Source of the DNA: an alpha proteobacterium SCGC AAA536-G10
Lineage (GTDB): Bacteria; Pseudomonadota; Alphaproteobacteria; Puniceispirillales; Marisalimonadaceae
NCBI GenBank assembly: GCA_000384615.1
Contig: ARQU01000001.1
Coordinates: forward strand, 62,001 to 126,000
Direction of reading: 5' to 3'
DNA: 64,000 nt
This document shows positions 1 to 11,445 of the stretch, one piece after another. The notes beneath the pieces are model-generated. The model made no database searches. It was not told the origin of the DNA and saw nothing but the letters and a program-made list of their open reading frames with translations. How positions within the stretch are numbered: position 1 is the stretch's first letter; the number at the start of each line of letters is the position of its first letter. A program made the translations under genes and the position numbers.

Positions 1-1
1 A

Positions 2-175
2 AATGAACTTGAAAAAGGAAATGAAGTAAAAGTTTCTTCTTTTGGAACTTTTTCTGTAAGACATAAAAAGCAAAGAATTGGTAGGAATCCTAAAACTGGA
101 ATTGAAGCTCCAATTAATGCAAGAAATGTAGTTACTTTTAGTTCTTCAAATATTTTAAAAATGAATTTTAAATAA
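2..175 (+). CDS. ihfA: Integration host factor / HU family subunit, C-terminal part (5' truncated by window edge)
   Basis: Frame 2 reads [57 protein letters not shown], the typical GRNPKTG arm of HU/IHF; followed by merR as in many Alphaproteobacteria. Confidence 0.88.
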   Translation, partial: NELEKGNEVKVSSFGTFSVRHKKQRIGRNPKTGIEAPINARNVVTFSSSNILKMNFK

Positions 176-193
176 AACTAAAGTTTAAATCAA

Positions 194-535
194 ATGTATG
201 AAGAAAATAATTTTTATACAATCTCTAAAACTGCTACCATAGTTGGTGTTCAAACGCATGTGCTAAGATTTTGGGAAAAAAAGTTTTTTATTTTAAAACC
301 AAAAAAAAGTTTAAGTGGTAGAAGATATTATTCATCCCTAGATATTGAATATCTATTGATAATTAAAAAATTATTATATGAAGAAGGCTTTACAATTAAA
401 GGAGCAATAAACTTAATTAATAAAAAATACAAAGATAAAACAGACGTCTCTCAAGATAGAATTAATAAGAACATTGTGCTAATAAAGTCTCTCATTAGAG
501 AAGGCTCATCTTTGATTAAGAAAAATTTAGACTAA
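194..535 (+). CDS. MerR family transcriptional regulator
   Basis: N-terminal MerR HTH: YTISKTATIVGVQTHVLRFWEKKF...GRRYYSSLDIEYL. Confidence 0.85.
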   Translation: MYEENNFYTISKTATIVGVQTHVLRFWEKKFFILKPKKSLSGRRYYSSLDIEYLLIIKKLLYEEGFTIKGAINLINKKYKDKTDVSQDRINKNIVLIKSLIREGSSLIKKNLD

Positions 536-539
536 TCTA

Positions 540-2393
540 TTAATTATTGTTAATAAATAGTTCATTAATTAATGAAAAGTCTCTTTTTAGCTTATGTTTA
601 ACTCCTAAATTTTGCAAATAAAAATTTAAAAAATCGTTAAAAAAACTGCTCGACAATGTTTTATTAAAATTATTATAAATTTCTTTATTTAGATCATATT
701 TTTTTGTAGTAGTATTCAACACTTTAACTGCAAAAATATAATTTTGAGACTGTAAATAATTAACTTTTTTATTTTCAATATCAAAAATTTTGTTAATTAA
801 AAAAGTGTCGTTAATCTTATCTATAGATTTACTTGTTCTTTCTATGTTCATTTTAGATGATAAATTATTTTTTGTTAGAACTGATTCTTTGGCTTTCTCT
901 TTAGACTTCAAAATTAATTCTTTATTTAACCAATCATTATAGACATTAGTCCTAATCTTAACAAATAGTGGAAGTTCTTCTGCATTCTCATTAGTAACTT
1001 CAATTAAATTATATGTGTCTTCATTAGAATTAAAAATTTCACTCAACTCATTCACATTAGTACTCCAAACGTTTTCTAAAAAAACCTTATTTTTACTAAA
1101 AAACTTTTTTGCAGTTGAGTAGGAGTAAATAAAGCCATTTTTAGAGATCATTTTTATATTTTTAACAGTAACATTTTTGTTAAATAATTCAGATTTCGAG
1201 ATTTCGTCTAAGTTATTACCTTCCGCTATTAAATCTTCAACTTCATCTAATTTTTCAAAAAGAATATCGAGTGATAATTCTTTTAGTAATTTTTCTTTTA
1301 CATCTTTAATAGAATCTTCATAATTTACTTGTTTTTCCTCAGCTATATTTATTATCTTATAAATAGTTAAACCAAATTTAGTTTTTATAGGTCCCAAAAC
1401 TTGGTTCAATTTACCCTTAAAAATTTTATCAGCGCTATCTGATGGTAGGTCTGATTTTTCTAGATAGCCAATATTTGTGTCATTTTCTGATAAATCAAAA
1501 TATTCTTTTGCAAGATCATCAAAAGCATTGCCTTTATCAATCGAATTCATAAATTTTTTTGCCTTAGTTTGATCTTGTGTAGTTATTTGTAGAAGTTCTC
1601 TCTTTTCTGGAATAAAATAATTAGATTTTTCAATTTCATATTTTTCATTAACTTGTTTTTGATTTATCACTACTTGATCTTCAAAAATAGAAGGATCTAT
1701 TTCTAAGAATTTGATATTTCTTGTGATTGGTATTTTATAATTTTCTTTGTTGTTATTATAGAATGTTTTTAAGATACTATCTGCAGGCTTACTAATTTCA
1801 TTTTTATTAATCATTTCATATATTTCATAATTAATAGTTCTAATTTGATTTTGCCAATCCATTAATTTTTTAATTATTTTATCATCATAATATTCATTAA
1901 GTGAATATGGCATTGTTATTTGTTTAAGATTAGCTTCACTATTGATCATTTCTAAATAATTTGCTTCAGAAAGACCTGCATTTTTCAAAGATTGTAGGAA
2001 TTTATTTTGAGAAAATTTACCAAGTGGGTCTTTAAATGCATTTTCTTGACTAATGGCCTTTGTTTTTACTGTCATTGGGACACTTAATTTTAGAGATTTA
2101 GCTTCAGAGTTTAATAACATTTCTTGTTCAAATTTCTGTAATACACTTTTATGCATTCCCTTTTTTATAGCTTCTTGTAAACTTGGTCTGTCAGGTAAAG
2201 AATATCTTATTCTATTTAGTTCATTTATTACTTTTTCAACTGTTACATAATCATTATCAATCGTTAAAACTTTTTTTTCTCCAACACCTCCTGTCAAATC
2301 TCCAACACCCCATAATGCAAATCCACAAATTAATAGAACAAGAAAGCACTTAAAAAATATAGATTTGGTTTGATTGCGAAGAGCTCTTAACAT
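540..2393 (-). CDS. ppiD: Peptidylprolyl isomerase, PpiD/SurA-N type membrane-anchored chaperone
   Basis: N-terminal TM segment, SurA_N-like region and PPIC-like rotamase region (RELLQITTQDQTKAKKFMNSI...GYLEKSDLP). Confidence 0.75.
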   Translation of the reverse strand: MLRALRNQTKSIFFKCFLVLLICGFALWGVGDLTGGVGEKKVLTIDNDYVTVEKVINELNRIRYSLPDRPSLQEAIKKGMHKSVLQKFEQEMLLNSEAKSLKLSVPMTVKTKAISQENAFKDPLGKFSQNKFLQSLKNAGLSEANYLEMINSEANLKQITMPYSLNEYYDDKIIKKLMDWQNQIRTINYEIYEMINKNEISKPADSILKTFYNNNKENYKIPITRNIKFLEIDPSIFEDQVVINQKQVNEKYEIEKSNYFIPEKRELLQITTQDQTKAKKFMNSIDKGNAFDDLAKEYFDLSENDTNIGYLEKSDLPSDSADKIFKGKLNQVLGPIKTKFGLTIYKIINIAEEKQVNYEDSIKDVKEKLLKELSLDILFEKLDEVEDLIAEGNNLDEISKSELFNKNVTVKNIKMISKNGFIYSYSTAKKFFSKNKVFLENVWSTNVNELSEIFNSNEDTYNLIEVTNENAEELPLFVKIRTNVYNDWLNKELILKSKEKAKESVLTKNNLSSKMNIERTSKSIDKINDTFLINKIFDIENKKVNYLQSQNYIFAVKVLNTTTKKYDLNKEIYNNFNKTLSSSFFNDFLNFYLQNLGVKHKLKRDFSLINELFINNN

Positions 2394-2499
2394 TTTGATA
2401 CCTAGTTCGATTGTTAATTTTTTTAAATTAATATACTATTTAGTTATATTTATAAATAATTTAATTTTTTATTTACTTAATTAAAGGAATAGCTTTTAA

Positions 2500-3246
2500 A
2501 TGTTTATTGCAGCTAACTGGAAAATGAATTTAGATAAAAAATCAATCAATTTTTTTGTTGAAAATTTACAACATTACAAATTTTCGGAAAACTTACAACT
2601 ATGCATTTTTCCACCTACTATTTATATTGATTTTTTAAGTAAACTTCTTGAAAATATTCCAATTTCAATCGGTGGGCAAAATTGTCATCATCAATCTTTT
2701 GGAGCATATACTGGAGAAGTATCAGCTACTTCGTTAAAAGAACTTGGTTGCGATTATGTTATACTAGGACATTCAGAAAGAAGAATTTATAATAAAGATA
2801 CTAATGAGAATATCAAAAAATGTTCTCAATTTGCAATTAAGTCAGACTTAAAACCTATAATTTGTGTTGGTGAAAACTTTAATCAACGTAATAATGGAAA
2901 AGCTATAGATTTCATAGAAAAACAAATTACTGATTGTTTACCAGAAGAATTTAATGAGCTAATTATTGCATATGAACCTATATGGTCTATAGGAACTGGA
3001 AAAATTCCTCACAAAACTGAAATTAGAGAAATGCACGAAAATATTAAAGAGATAGTTTTTTCAAAATCAAAAAAGAATGTTAAAGTTTTATATGGTGGTT
3101 CTGTAAATGAACAAAACATTTTAGAGATTTTGTCTGTAAACAACGTTGATGGAATTTTAGTTGGGGGAGCCAGTCTTAAAATAAAAGATTTTCTTGCAAT
3201 TTATGATTCAGCCGTTAAATATTTACAAAAAAAATATAATTTTTAA
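2500..3246 (+). CDS. tpiA: Triosephosphate isomerase
   Basis: AANWKMN, LGHSERR, AYEPIWSIGTG, YGGSV motifs. Confidence 0.97.
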   Translation: MFIAANWKMNLDKKSINFFVENLQHYKFSENLQLCIFPPTIYIDFLSKLLENIPISIGGQNCHHQSFGAYTGEVSATSLKELGCDYVILGHSERRIYNKDTNENIKKCSQFAIKSDLKPIICVGENFNQRNNGKAIDFIEKQITDCLPEEFNELIIAYEPIWSIGTGKIPHKTEIREMHENIKEIVFSKSKKNVKVLYGGSVNEQNILEILSVNNVDGILVGGASLKIKDFLAIYDSAVKYLQKKYNF

Positions 3247-3252
3247 GGATTA

Positions 3253-3570
3253 ATGATGATTACTATTATTCTAATAATTCACATTATTTTAGCTATATGT
3301 ATAATATTTGCAGTTTTACTGCAGAAAAGTGAAGGTGGAGGATTAGGAATAGGGGGATCAAGCGGTGGAGCTGGAGGTGGTTTCATGACAGCTAGGGGCA
3401 CTGCTAATTTTATGACAAAATTGACATCATTTTTAGGTGCTTGTTTTTTCTTAACTTCAATAATTCTCGCTTTATTATCATCCAATAATGCTCCCTCAAT
3501 TGCAAATGAGGTTGAAAAATCAATAGAAAAAAACACAACAACGGAGCCTACTGTTCCTCTTGGCAACTAA
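3253..3570 (+). CDS. secG: Preprotein translocase subunit SecG
   Basis: Two TM segments with the LLQKSEGGGLGIGGSSGGAGGGFMTARG motif. Confidence 0.92.
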   Translation: MMITIILIIHIILAICIIFAVLLQKSEGGGLGIGGSSGGAGGGFMTARGTANFMTKLTSFLGACFFLTSIILALLSSNNAPSIANEVEKSIEKNTTTEPTVPLGN

Positions 3571-3589
3571 TTAATCTATTAGGCTTGAA

Positions 3590-5239
3590 ATGAATATTAC
3601 ATCAGCAGCTAAGTTTATTTTTATAACTGGAGGTGTGGTATCTTCTTTAGGAAAAGGGCTGGCTTCAGCCTCTCTAGGTGCAATTCTTCAAGCAAGGGGA
3701 TATAAAATTAAACTAAGAAAGTTAGACCCTTATTTAAATGTTGATCCTGGAACTATGAGTCCATATCAGCATGGAGAATGTTATGTTACTGATGATGGTG
3801 CTGAAACAGACTTGGACTTAGGACATTATGAGAGATTTACTGGGGTAAACGCAAAAAAATCTGATAACATAACAACTGGTAAAATTTATTCAAATGTAAT
3901 ATCTAAGGAGAGGAAAGGTGACTATTTAGGTGCAACTATTCAAGTTATACCCCATGTGACAGATGCAATAAAAGAATATATTTTATCTGATATCAATGAT
4001 GAAGACTTTATTCTTTGTGAAATTGGAGGAACCGTTGGTGATATAGAATCACTTCCTTTCATTGAAGCAATTAGACAGCTAGGTAATGAGTTGGGACTTT
4101 CTAAAACGTGTTTTCTTCATGTCACACTTTTACCTTTCATAAAAACAGCTGGTGAACTTAAAACTAAACCAACTCAACATTCTGTTAAAGAGCTACAAGG
4201 AATGGGTATACAACCAGATATTCTTCTCTGTAGAACTGAAAATATTATTCCTGAAGAGCAAAAGTCAAAAATTGCACTTTTTTGTAATTTAAAATCTGAA
4301 AAGGTAATAGAAGCATTGGATTCATCTTCAATATATAATGTTCCCGTTGCTTATCATAATCAAGGACTTGACTATCAAGTTTGTAAACATTTTGAACTTG
4401 ATTTGTCAAAAAAACCAGATTTGAGCCGTTGGATTGAAATTAATAAAATACAAAATTCATCTGAAGGTAATGTGAATATTGGTATTGTAGGTAAATATAC
4501 ATCTATGATTGATGCTTATAAATCTTTAATTGAAGCTGTAAATCATGGTGGCTTAGCCAACAAAGTTAAAATCACTATAAAATGGATTAATTCAGAATTA
4601 ATTGAAGATAAAAATTCAGATATTAAAAATATATTTAAAGACATCAATGGAATAATTGTTCCCGGTGGCTTTGGAAAACGAGGATCCGAGGGGAAAATTA
4701 AATCTATTAATTTTGCAAGATTAAATAATATTCCTTTTTTTGGAATTTGTTTTGGAATGCAAATGGCGGTTCTTGAGTTTGCAAGAAATGTATTAAAACT
4801 TAAATATGCTTCTTCATCTGAATTTGGTAATACTAATTTATCTTTGATTGGACTTTTAACTGAGTGGCAAACAAAAACCGGTTTAGAAAAAAGAAGTGAA
4901 AATTCAAATTTAGGCGGAACCATGAGGTTAGGTGCATATGATTGCAAATTAGTTGAAAACAGTTTTGTGAAATCTATTTATAAAAAAAATATAATTTCAG
5001 AACGTCATCGTCATAGATATGAAGTAAATAATAAATTCAATTTAGATTTTAAAAATAATGGTCTAACTTTTTCTGGAATGTCTCCTGATAATTTGCTTCC
5101 TGAAATACTAGAAATTTCTTCTCATCCATGGTTTATAGGTGTGCAATTTCACCCAGAGTTAAAATCAAAACCATTTAATCCTCATCCACTATTTTCTTCT
5201 TTTATTAATGCAAGTTTAAAACAGTCTCGTTTGTTGTAA
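3590..5239 (+). CDS. pyrG: CTP synthase
   Basis: [21 protein letters not shown]-terminus; glutamine amidotransferase motif FFGICFGMQ. Confidence 0.97.
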   Translation: MNITSAAKFIFITGGVVSSLGKGLASASLGAILQARGYKIKLRKLDPYLNVDPGTMSPYQHGECYVTDDGAETDLDLGHYERFTGVNAKKSDNITTGKIYSNVISKERKGDYLGATIQVIPHVTDAIKEYILSDINDEDFILCEIGGTVGDIESLPFIEAIRQLGNELGLSKTCFLHVTLLPFIKTAGELKTKPTQHSVKELQGMGIQPDILLCRTENIIPEEQKSKIALFCNLKSEKVIEALDSSSIYNVPVAYHNQGLDYQVCKHFELDLSKKPDLSRWIEINKIQNSSEGNVNIGIVGKYTSMIDAYKSLIEAVNHGGLANKVKITIKWINSELIEDKNSDIKNIFKDINGIIVPGGFGKRGSEGKIKSINFARLNNIPFFGICFGMQMAVLEFARNVLKLKYASSSEFGNTNLSLIGLLTEWQTKTGLEKRSENSNLGGTMRLGAYDCKLVENSFVKSIYKKNIISERHRHRYEVNNKFNLDFKNNGLTFSGMSPDNLLPEILEISSHPWFIGVQFHPELKSKPFNPHPLFSSFINASLKQSRLL

Positions 5240-5261
5240 TGTATATAAAATTTTGTAAATT

Positions 5262-6086
5262 ATGAAACAAAACATTATTAAAATATCAGAATTTGAAGTT
5301 TCTAATATACATCCTTTTTTTCTAATTGCAGGACCATGTTCTATAGAATCAAAAGATCATGCAATTAATCACGCAGGGGTAATAAATGAAATTTGTAAAA
5401 AATTAGGCATTAATTTTGTTTATAAATCTTCATTTGATAAAGCCAATAGATCAAGCATAGGCTCTGAAAGAGGCATCGGTATAGAAAGAGGCTTAAATAT
5501 ATTATCAGATGTAAATAAAGAATTTAATATTCCAACTCTTACTGATGTTCACGAAAGCTATCAATGTAAAGAAGTTGCAAATGTTGTTGATATTATTCAA
5601 ATACCTGCTTTTTTATGCAGACAAACCGACTTATTAACTGCTGCTGCTGAAACGCAAAAAATTATAAATATAAAAAAAGGACAATTTTTAGCGCCTTGGG
5701 ACATGGAAAATGTAATAAATAAAGTTTTAGATGTTGGAAACAATAACATAATGTTAACAGAAAGAGGAACTTCCTTCGGTTATAACACACTTGTTTCAGA
5801 CATGCGTTCAATTCCACAAATGGGTAAATTTGGTTTCCCAATTATATTTGACGCAACACATTCGGTACAACAACCGGGAGGCTTGGGTTTAACGTCAGGC
5901 GGCCAAAGAGAATTTGTTTCAATATTATCTAGAGCAGCTGTATCTATTGGTATTTCTGGATTATTTATTGAAGCTCATGAAAATCCTGATAAAGCACCGA
6001 GTGACGGGCCTAATATGGTAAAACTATCTGAACTTAAAAAATTACTTACTAAATTAATTGAAATAGATAAAATAATTAAGGTGTAG
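5262..6086 (+). CDS. kdsA: 3-deoxy-8-phosphooctulonate synthase
   Basis: [38 protein letters not shown] motifs. Confidence 0.96.
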   Translation: MKQNIIKISEFEVSNIHPFFLIAGPCSIESKDHAINHAGVINEICKKLGINFVYKSSFDKANRSSIGSERGIGIERGLNILSDVNKEFNIPTLTDVHESYQCKEVANVVDIIQIPAFLCRQTDLLTAAAETQKIINIKKGQFLAPWDMENVINKVLDVGNNNIMLTERGTSFGYNTLVSDMRSIPQMGKFGFPIIFDATHSVQQPGGLGLTSGGQREFVSILSRAAVSIGISGLFIEAHENPDKAPSDGPNMVKLSELKKLLTKLIEIDKIIKV

Positions 6087-6111
6087 TATCTTATTTTATG
6101 TTGGAGTAATT

Positions 6112-7392
6112 ATGGTTTATATATCTGATATTTTAGCTAGACAAATTTTAGATAGTAGAGGGAATCCTACCTTAGAAGTGGATGTCAAATTATCTGATGG
6201 AAGTCTTGGCAGAGCGGCTGTACCTTCTGGAGCCTCAACTGGTGAATACGAGGCATACGAACTTAGAGACAATAATTTAAAGTTATTTAATGGAAAGAGT
6301 GTTCTTAAAGCTATTGAAAATATTAATGTCGAAATTTTTAATACATTTTCTGGAAGAAATCCATATCAACAAAGAATTATAGATCGCGATTTAATTGATC
6401 TAGATGGTACCGCAAATAAAAATAAATTAGGTGCTAATGCTATACTAGGATTTTCAATGGCTGTTGCAAGAGCTGCTGCTAAATCACAGAATTTACCTCT
6501 TTGGAAATATATTGGTGGTATGAGAGCCAACACTTTACCTATTCCAATGATGAATATTATTAATGGCGGAGCTCACGCAAATAATGGATTAGATTTTCAA
6601 GAATGTATGATAATGCCAATTGGTTTTACTAAATTTTCTGATGCTCTAAGGTCAGGTGTAGAAATTTTTTATAATTTAAAAAAACTCTTATCTAAAAAAG
6701 GGTTTTCAGTTGCTGTAGGTGATGAAGGTGGCTTTGCCCCAAATATAAATAGTCTTGAAGAAGCACTTTCATATATCTCAGAATCTGTAGAAAATAGTGG
6801 ATACATACTAGGAGAAGAAATTTTTATTTCAATTGATGCTGCTGCTAGTGAATTTTATGAAAAAGATATTTACACATTAAAAGGAGAGAACAAAAAATAT
6901 TCTTCTGACGAATTAGTTACATTTTGGGAAAATATTTGTAATAAATTTCCTATTGTTTCTATTGAAGATCCATTTGATGAAAATGATTGGAACGGGTTTA
7001 AAGAGCTTACTAAGAGAATTGGGAAAAAGGTTCAAATAGTCGGTGACGATCTTTTTGTTACTAACAAAAAAAGACTTTTAAAAGGGATAAAAAATAGCTC
7101 AGCAAATTCTATTTTAATTAAACTTAATCAAATCGGAACACTCTCAGAAACACTAGAAACAATGGAGTTGGCTAAAGATGCAAATTTTGGGGTTATTGTT
7201 TCTCATAGATCTGGTGAAACAGAAGATGTTTTTATTAGCGATCTTTGTGTTGCTTTAAATGCTGGTCAAATCAAAACAGGATCTTTATCGAGAAGTGATA
7301 GAACTGCTAAATATAATCAGCTTTTAAGAATTGAAGAGTTGTTGGGAGAGGATGCTTATTATTTTGGCAATAATTTTTTTAAAAATTTTTGA
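6112..7392 (+). CDS. eno: Enolase
   Basis: [35 protein letters not shown] motifs. Confidence 0.98.
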   Translation: MVYISDILARQILDSRGNPTLEVDVKLSDGSLGRAAVPSGASTGEYEAYELRDNNLKLFNGKSVLKAIENINVEIFNTFSGRNPYQQRIIDRDLIDLDGTANKNKLGANAILGFSMAVARAAAKSQNLPLWKYIGGMRANTLPIPMMNIINGGAHANNGLDFQECMIMPIGFTKFSDALRSGVEIFYNLKKLLSKKGFSVAVGDEGGFAPNINSLEEALSYISESVENSGYILGEEIFISIDAAASEFYEKDIYTLKGENKKYSSDELVTFWENICNKFPIVSIEDPFDENDWNGFKELTKRIGKKVQIVGDDLFVTNKKRLLKGIKNSSANSILIKLNQIGTLSETLETMELAKDANFGVIVSHRSGETEDVFISDLCVALNAGQIKTGSLSRSDRTAKYNQLLRIEELLGEDAYYFGNNFFKNF

Positions 7393-7410
7393 TATTTAGG
7401 ATAATATAAC

Positions 7411-7722
7411 ATGTATAAATATTTAAATAGAAAAAATTTACTTCTAAATCTAATGACAGTTTTTTCTTTGCTCATATTTATTTTTTTTATATCTCATATT
7501 TTTTTTGGCGAAAGATCACTTTGGAAAATTTTTTCATTAAATAATCAAATATCACTAGCCAAAAAGGAATATAGTATTTTACTTGATAAAAAAGTAAAAA
7601 CATCTTCAGAAATTAATCTTCTTCGAGATAATAATTTAGATCCTGATATCATTTCGGAAATTGCACACAAGTTATTAGGTCTTATACATTCTGATCAAAT
7701 AGTCATTGATATTCCTAAATAA
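7411..7722 (+). CDS. ftsB: Septum formation initiator (FtsB/DivIC family)
   Basis: Small protein with N-terminal TM, coiled coil and LLRDNNLDPDIISEIAHKLLGL, located between eno and pdhA as in other Alphaproteobacteria. Confidence 0.75.
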   Translation: MYKYLNRKNLLLNLMTVFSLLIFIFFISHIFFGERSLWKIFSLNNQISLAKKEYSILLDKKVKTSSEINLLRDNNLDPDIISEIAHKLLGLIHSDQIVIDIPK

Positions 7723-7812
7723 TTAAAGATATTGTTAGTAATAATCTTAATTATTTGTTAAAAGATAATTTTAATTATTTTGAGTTTTGTTTGCTAGTAA
7801 TAAAGGTTAAAT

Positions 7813-8817
7813 ATGAAAAAAAAAATATCATCTTTAGTAAAAAATAAATCAAAAATGAATTATGATCTAGATTTATTAAAAGATATGTATAAAAAAATGC
7901 TTCTTATTAGAAGATTTGAAGAAAAAGCTGGTCAACTGTACGGTATGGGTAAGATTGGTGGTTTTTGCCATTTATACATAGGTCAAGAAGCAGTTGTTGT
8001 AGGCATTCAGTCTGCACAAATTGAAGGAGATAGTATCATCACATCTTATAGAGATCACGGTCACATGATAGCATGTGATATGGATCCTAAAGGTGTAATG
8101 GCGGAGTTGACGGGTAGAGAAGACGGTTATTCAAAAGGCAAAGGTGGGTCTATGCATATGTTTAGCCGTGAAAAAGGATTTTTTGGGGGGCATGGTATAG
8201 TAGCTGCTCAAGTTCCAATTGGAGCAGGTTTAGCTTTTGCTCATAAATACAATTGTAACAATAATGTTTGCATAACATACTTTGGAGATGGTGCGGCTAA
8301 CCAAGGGCAAGTTTATGAATCTTACAACATAGCTTCACTTTGGCAACTTCCCGTTATTTTTGTTATAGAAAATAATAAGTATGGTATGGGCACATCTGTA
8401 AACAGGTCTTCTGCTGGTGATAATTTATCTGATAGAGGTAAAGCATACGGCATCAAATCAGAAATTGTTGATGGAATGGATATCATTGCTGTTAGAGAAG
8501 CTGCAATTAAGGCTATTGAATATTGTAGATTAGGCAAAGGACCCTATATATTAGAAATGAAAACTTATAGATATAGAGGACATTCAATGTCTGACCCAGC
8601 AAAATATAGGACTAGAGACGAAGTTGAGCAAATTAGAAAGACATCTGACCCGATAGAAAATATTAAAGTTTTACTAAATAAAATGGGTGTTGTAGACAAA
8701 GTTCTTAAAGATATTGATGTTGAAATAAAATCTATAATAGCTGATGCCGCAAAATTTGCGCAAGTTTCACCAGAACCCTCATCATCTGAATTATATACTG
8801 ATATAACTATCAATTAG
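7813..8817 (+). CDS. pdhA: Pyruvate dehydrogenase E1 component, alpha subunit
   Basis: MLLIRRFEEKAGQLYGMGKIGGFCHLYIGQEA, TPP-binding GDGAANQGQVYE. Confidence 0.96.
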   Translation: MKKKISSLVKNKSKMNYDLDLLKDMYKKMLLIRRFEEKAGQLYGMGKIGGFCHLYIGQEAVVVGIQSAQIEGDSIITSYRDHGHMIACDMDPKGVMAELTGREDGYSKGKGGSMHMFSREKGFFGGHGIVAAQVPIGAGLAFAHKYNCNNNVCITYFGDGAANQGQVYESYNIASLWQLPVIFVIENNKYGMGTSVNRSSAGDNLSDRGKAYGIKSEIVDGMDIIAVREAAIKAIEYCRLGKGPYILEMKTYRYRGHSMSDPAKYRTRDEVEQIRKTSDPIENIKVLLNKMGVVDKVLKDIDVEIKSIIADAAKFAQVSPEPSSSELYTDITIN

Positions 8818-8827
8818 TGGTGATTAA

Positions 8828-10162
8828 ATGACAATTGAAATTTTAATGCCTGCTTTAAGTCCAACCATGGAAGAGGGTACGTTAGCTAAATGGCTTGTAA
8901 ATGAAGGAGACTCAATTTCTTCTGGTGATTTAATTGCAGAAATAGAAACAGATAAAGCTACAATGGAAGTAGAGGCAGTAGATAACGGTAAAATAGGTCA
9001 ATTGCTAGTTCCAGCTGGAACTGAGGGTGTTAAAGTTAACACCCCAATTGCATTGTTAATTGATTCAACTGAATTACCTCATACTTCGATAAAAACTATT
9101 GCTGACAAACCTTATTTAGAAAAAGAAAAAATTACAACTGAGCTTAAAATAGAAAAGCCTGTTACACTAGAGCCTAATTCAAGTATTATTACAGTAAGAG
9201 AAGCATTAAGAAATGCAATGGCTGAAGAAATGAGATTCGACAAAAAAGTTTTTGTAATGGGAGAAGAGGTTGCGGAATATCAAGGTGCATATAAAGTAAC
9301 TCAGGGTTTGCTTGATGAATTTGGTAACAAAAGAGTTTATGACACTCCAATCACAGAGCATGGCTTTGCAGGTATTGGTATCGGAGCAGCTTTTGGTAAC
9401 TTGAAACCGGTCGTTGAATTTATGACCTTTAATTTTGCAATGCAAGCAATGGATCAAATAATTAATTCGGCGGCTAAAACACTTTACATGTCTGGTGGTC
9501 AAATGGGTTGCCCAATTGTTTTTAGAGGACCTAATGGAGCAGCTTCTCGTGTTGCAGCACAGCATAGTCAATGTTATGCTAGTTGGTATTCCCATTGTCC
9601 TGGTTTAAAAGTTGTTTCACCATGGTCCAGTAAAGATGCCAAAGGATTGTTGAAATCTGCAATAAGAGATCCAGATCCTGTAATTTTTCTTGAAAATGAA
9701 GTTATGTATGGACAATCCTTTAGTTGTCCAGATGATGATGATTTCTTGGTACCAATAGGACAAGCTAATATCGAAAAAGAAGGTTCAGATGTTACCATTA
9801 TTGCGTTTTCTATAATGGTTGGAAAATCTCTTGAAGCAGCAGATATTTTGAATGAAAAAGGAATAAAAGCTGAAGTCATTAACCTAAGATCGTTACGTCC
9901 TTTGGATATCGAAACTATAATTAATTCTGTTAAAAAAACTAATAGAGCCGTGACATGTGAGGAAGGTTTTCCTTTTGCTGGAATTGGTGCAGAAATTTCT
10001 GCAGCTATTAATGAAAATGCTTTTGATTGGCTAGATGCTCCTGTAAAAAGAGTTACGGGTAAAGATGTGCCAATGCCTTACGCTGCTAATTTAGAAAAAT
10101 TAGCTCTACCTCAAGTTGATGATATTGTTAACGCATGTAGTGAAGTGTGTTATAAAAGTTGA
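8828..10162 (+). CDS. pdhB: Pyruvate dehydrogenase E1 component, beta subunit, with N-terminal lipoyl domain
   Basis: N-terminal lipoyl motif [14 protein letters not shown] followed by E1-beta ([27 protein letters not shown]). Confidence 0.96.
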   Translation: MTIEILMPALSPTMEEGTLAKWLVNEGDSISSGDLIAEIETDKATMEVEAVDNGKIGQLLVPAGTEGVKVNTPIALLIDSTELPHTSIKTIADKPYLEKEKITTELKIEKPVTLEPNSSIITVREALRNAMAEEMRFDKKVFVMGEEVAEYQGAYKVTQGLLDEFGNKRVYDTPITEHGFAGIGIGAAFGNLKPVVEFMTFNFAMQAMDQIINSAAKTLYMSGGQMGCPIVFRGPNGAASRVAAQHSQCYASWYSHCPGLKVVSPWSSKDAKGLLKSAIRDPDPVIFLENEVMYGQSFSCPDDDDFLVPIGQANIEKEGSDVTIIAFSIMVGKSLEAADILNEKGIKAEVINLRSLRPLDIETIINSVKKTNRAVTCEEGFPFAGIGAEISAAINENAFDWLDAPVKRVTGKDVPMPYAANLEKLALPQVDDIVNACSEVCYKS

Positions 10163-10171
10163 GGATATGAA

Positions 10172-11437
10172 ATGAGTATAGATATCTTGATGCCAGCACT
10201 CAGTCCTACAATGGAAGAAGGCACTTTATCAAAATGGTTAGTAAAAGAAGGTGATAAGGTTGTATCTGGTGACTTAATCGCTGAAATAGAAACTGACAAA
10301 GCCACAATGGAGGTCGAAGCTATAGATGATGGAGTTATTGGTAAAATTTTAGTTAATGAAGGTCAAGAAGCAATAAAAGTTAATGTCCCAATTGCTATTT
10401 TGCTTCTAGACGGTGAAGATATAACAGATTTAAATACTGAATTAGATGAAGAAAAAAATGATAATAAGTCTATAGAAAAAGAGATTATATTTGAGACTAA
10501 ATTGGAAGATAATGAAGAGAATATAGTAACTAGTCCTGAACCTGTTTTAAATAGTGAACAAAAAGAAGAATTTTTAGATGCAAATAACAAAAGAATATTT
10601 ATTACACCTCTTGCAAAAAGAATTGCAAAACAAGGAGATATAGATATAAGTTTATTTGATGGTTCTGGACCTAATGGCAGGATATTAAAAATAGACGTTG
10701 AAAAATTCATTGATAGTAAAAATGTCAAAAATATAAATATAGCCTCACCTGAGAATTTTGAACTAGTTAAAAATAGTGCAATGCGAAAAACGATTGCAGA
10801 CAGGCTTGTTAAATCAAAAAACGACGCACCTCATTTCTATCTTTCCATAGATTGTAACATAGACGAACTTTTAAATATCAGAAGTGTTTTAAACTCTAAA
10901 GCTAAAGATAAATATAAAATATCAGTAAATGATATGATTATAAAGGCATCTAGTGCGGCTCTAATGAAAGTACCTAAAGCAAATGCTAGTTGGGAAAATG
11001 AAAATACTAAATACTTTAAAACTACTGATATATCTGTTGCTGTTGCAATTCAGGGTGGGTTAATTACACCTATTATTAAAGACGTCCAATCCAAGGGCTT
11101 GCTAGAAATATCTAAAGATATGAAGAGTTTAGCGGATAAAGCTAAGAGTGGAAAATTGTTACCGGAAGAATATGTCGGAGGCAGTTTTTCAATTTCTAAT
11201 CTTGGTATGTATGGTATTAAAGAATTTTCAGCAGTTATAAACCCTCCGCAAGGATGTATTTTGGCTGTTGGATCAGGTGAAAAACGTCCAGTTGTTATTA
11301 AAGAACAGATAATAATAGCTACTATAATGACAGTTACATTGTCTTGTGATCATCGGGTAGTTGATGGCGCAGTCGGAGCTGAACTTTTATCAGAATTTAA
11401 AAACTTTATTGAAAATCCCTCATTAATGCTTTTGTAG
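10172..11437 (+). CDS. pdhC: Dihydrolipoamide acetyltransferase (E2)
   Basis: Lipoyl domain [14 protein letters not shown], peripheral subunit-binding domain, catalytic [10 protein letters not shown]. Confidence 0.96.
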   Translation: MSIDILMPALSPTMEEGTLSKWLVKEGDKVVSGDLIAEIETDKATMEVEAIDDGVIGKILVNEGQEAIKVNVPIAILLLDGEDITDLNTELDEEKNDNKSIEKEIIFETKLEDNEENIVTSPEPVLNSEQKEEFLDANNKRIFITPLAKRIAKQGDIDISLFDGSGPNGRILKIDVEKFIDSKNVKNINIASPENFELVKNSAMRKTIADRLVKSKNDAPHFYLSIDCNIDELLNIRSVLNSKAKDKYKISVNDMIIKASSAALMKVPKANASWENENTKYFKTTDISVAVAIQGGLITPIIKDVQSKGLLEISKDMKSLADKAKSGKLLPEEYVGGSFSISNLGMYGIKEFSAVINPPQGCILAVGSGEKRPVVIKEQIIIATIMTVTLSCDHRVVDGAVGAELLSEFKNFIENPSLMLL

Positions 11438-11445
11438 GAATAAAT

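Noticed and set aside
3279-3566. 95-aa minus-strand ORF over secG
   Set aside because: Shadow ORF caused by the Gly-rich coding sequence of SecG on the other strand.
4543-4947. 134-aa minus-strand ORF over pyrG
   Set aside because: Antisense to well-conserved CTP synthase; no plausible start context or domain.
9206-9879. Two minus-strand ORFs over pdhB
   Set aside because: Antisense shadows of a conserved E1-beta frame.
8828-10390. Repeated DNA block at the starts of pdhB and pdhC
   Set aside because: Explained by homologous lipoyl domains at the N-termini of E1-beta and E2, an ordinary alphaproteobacterial arrangement.
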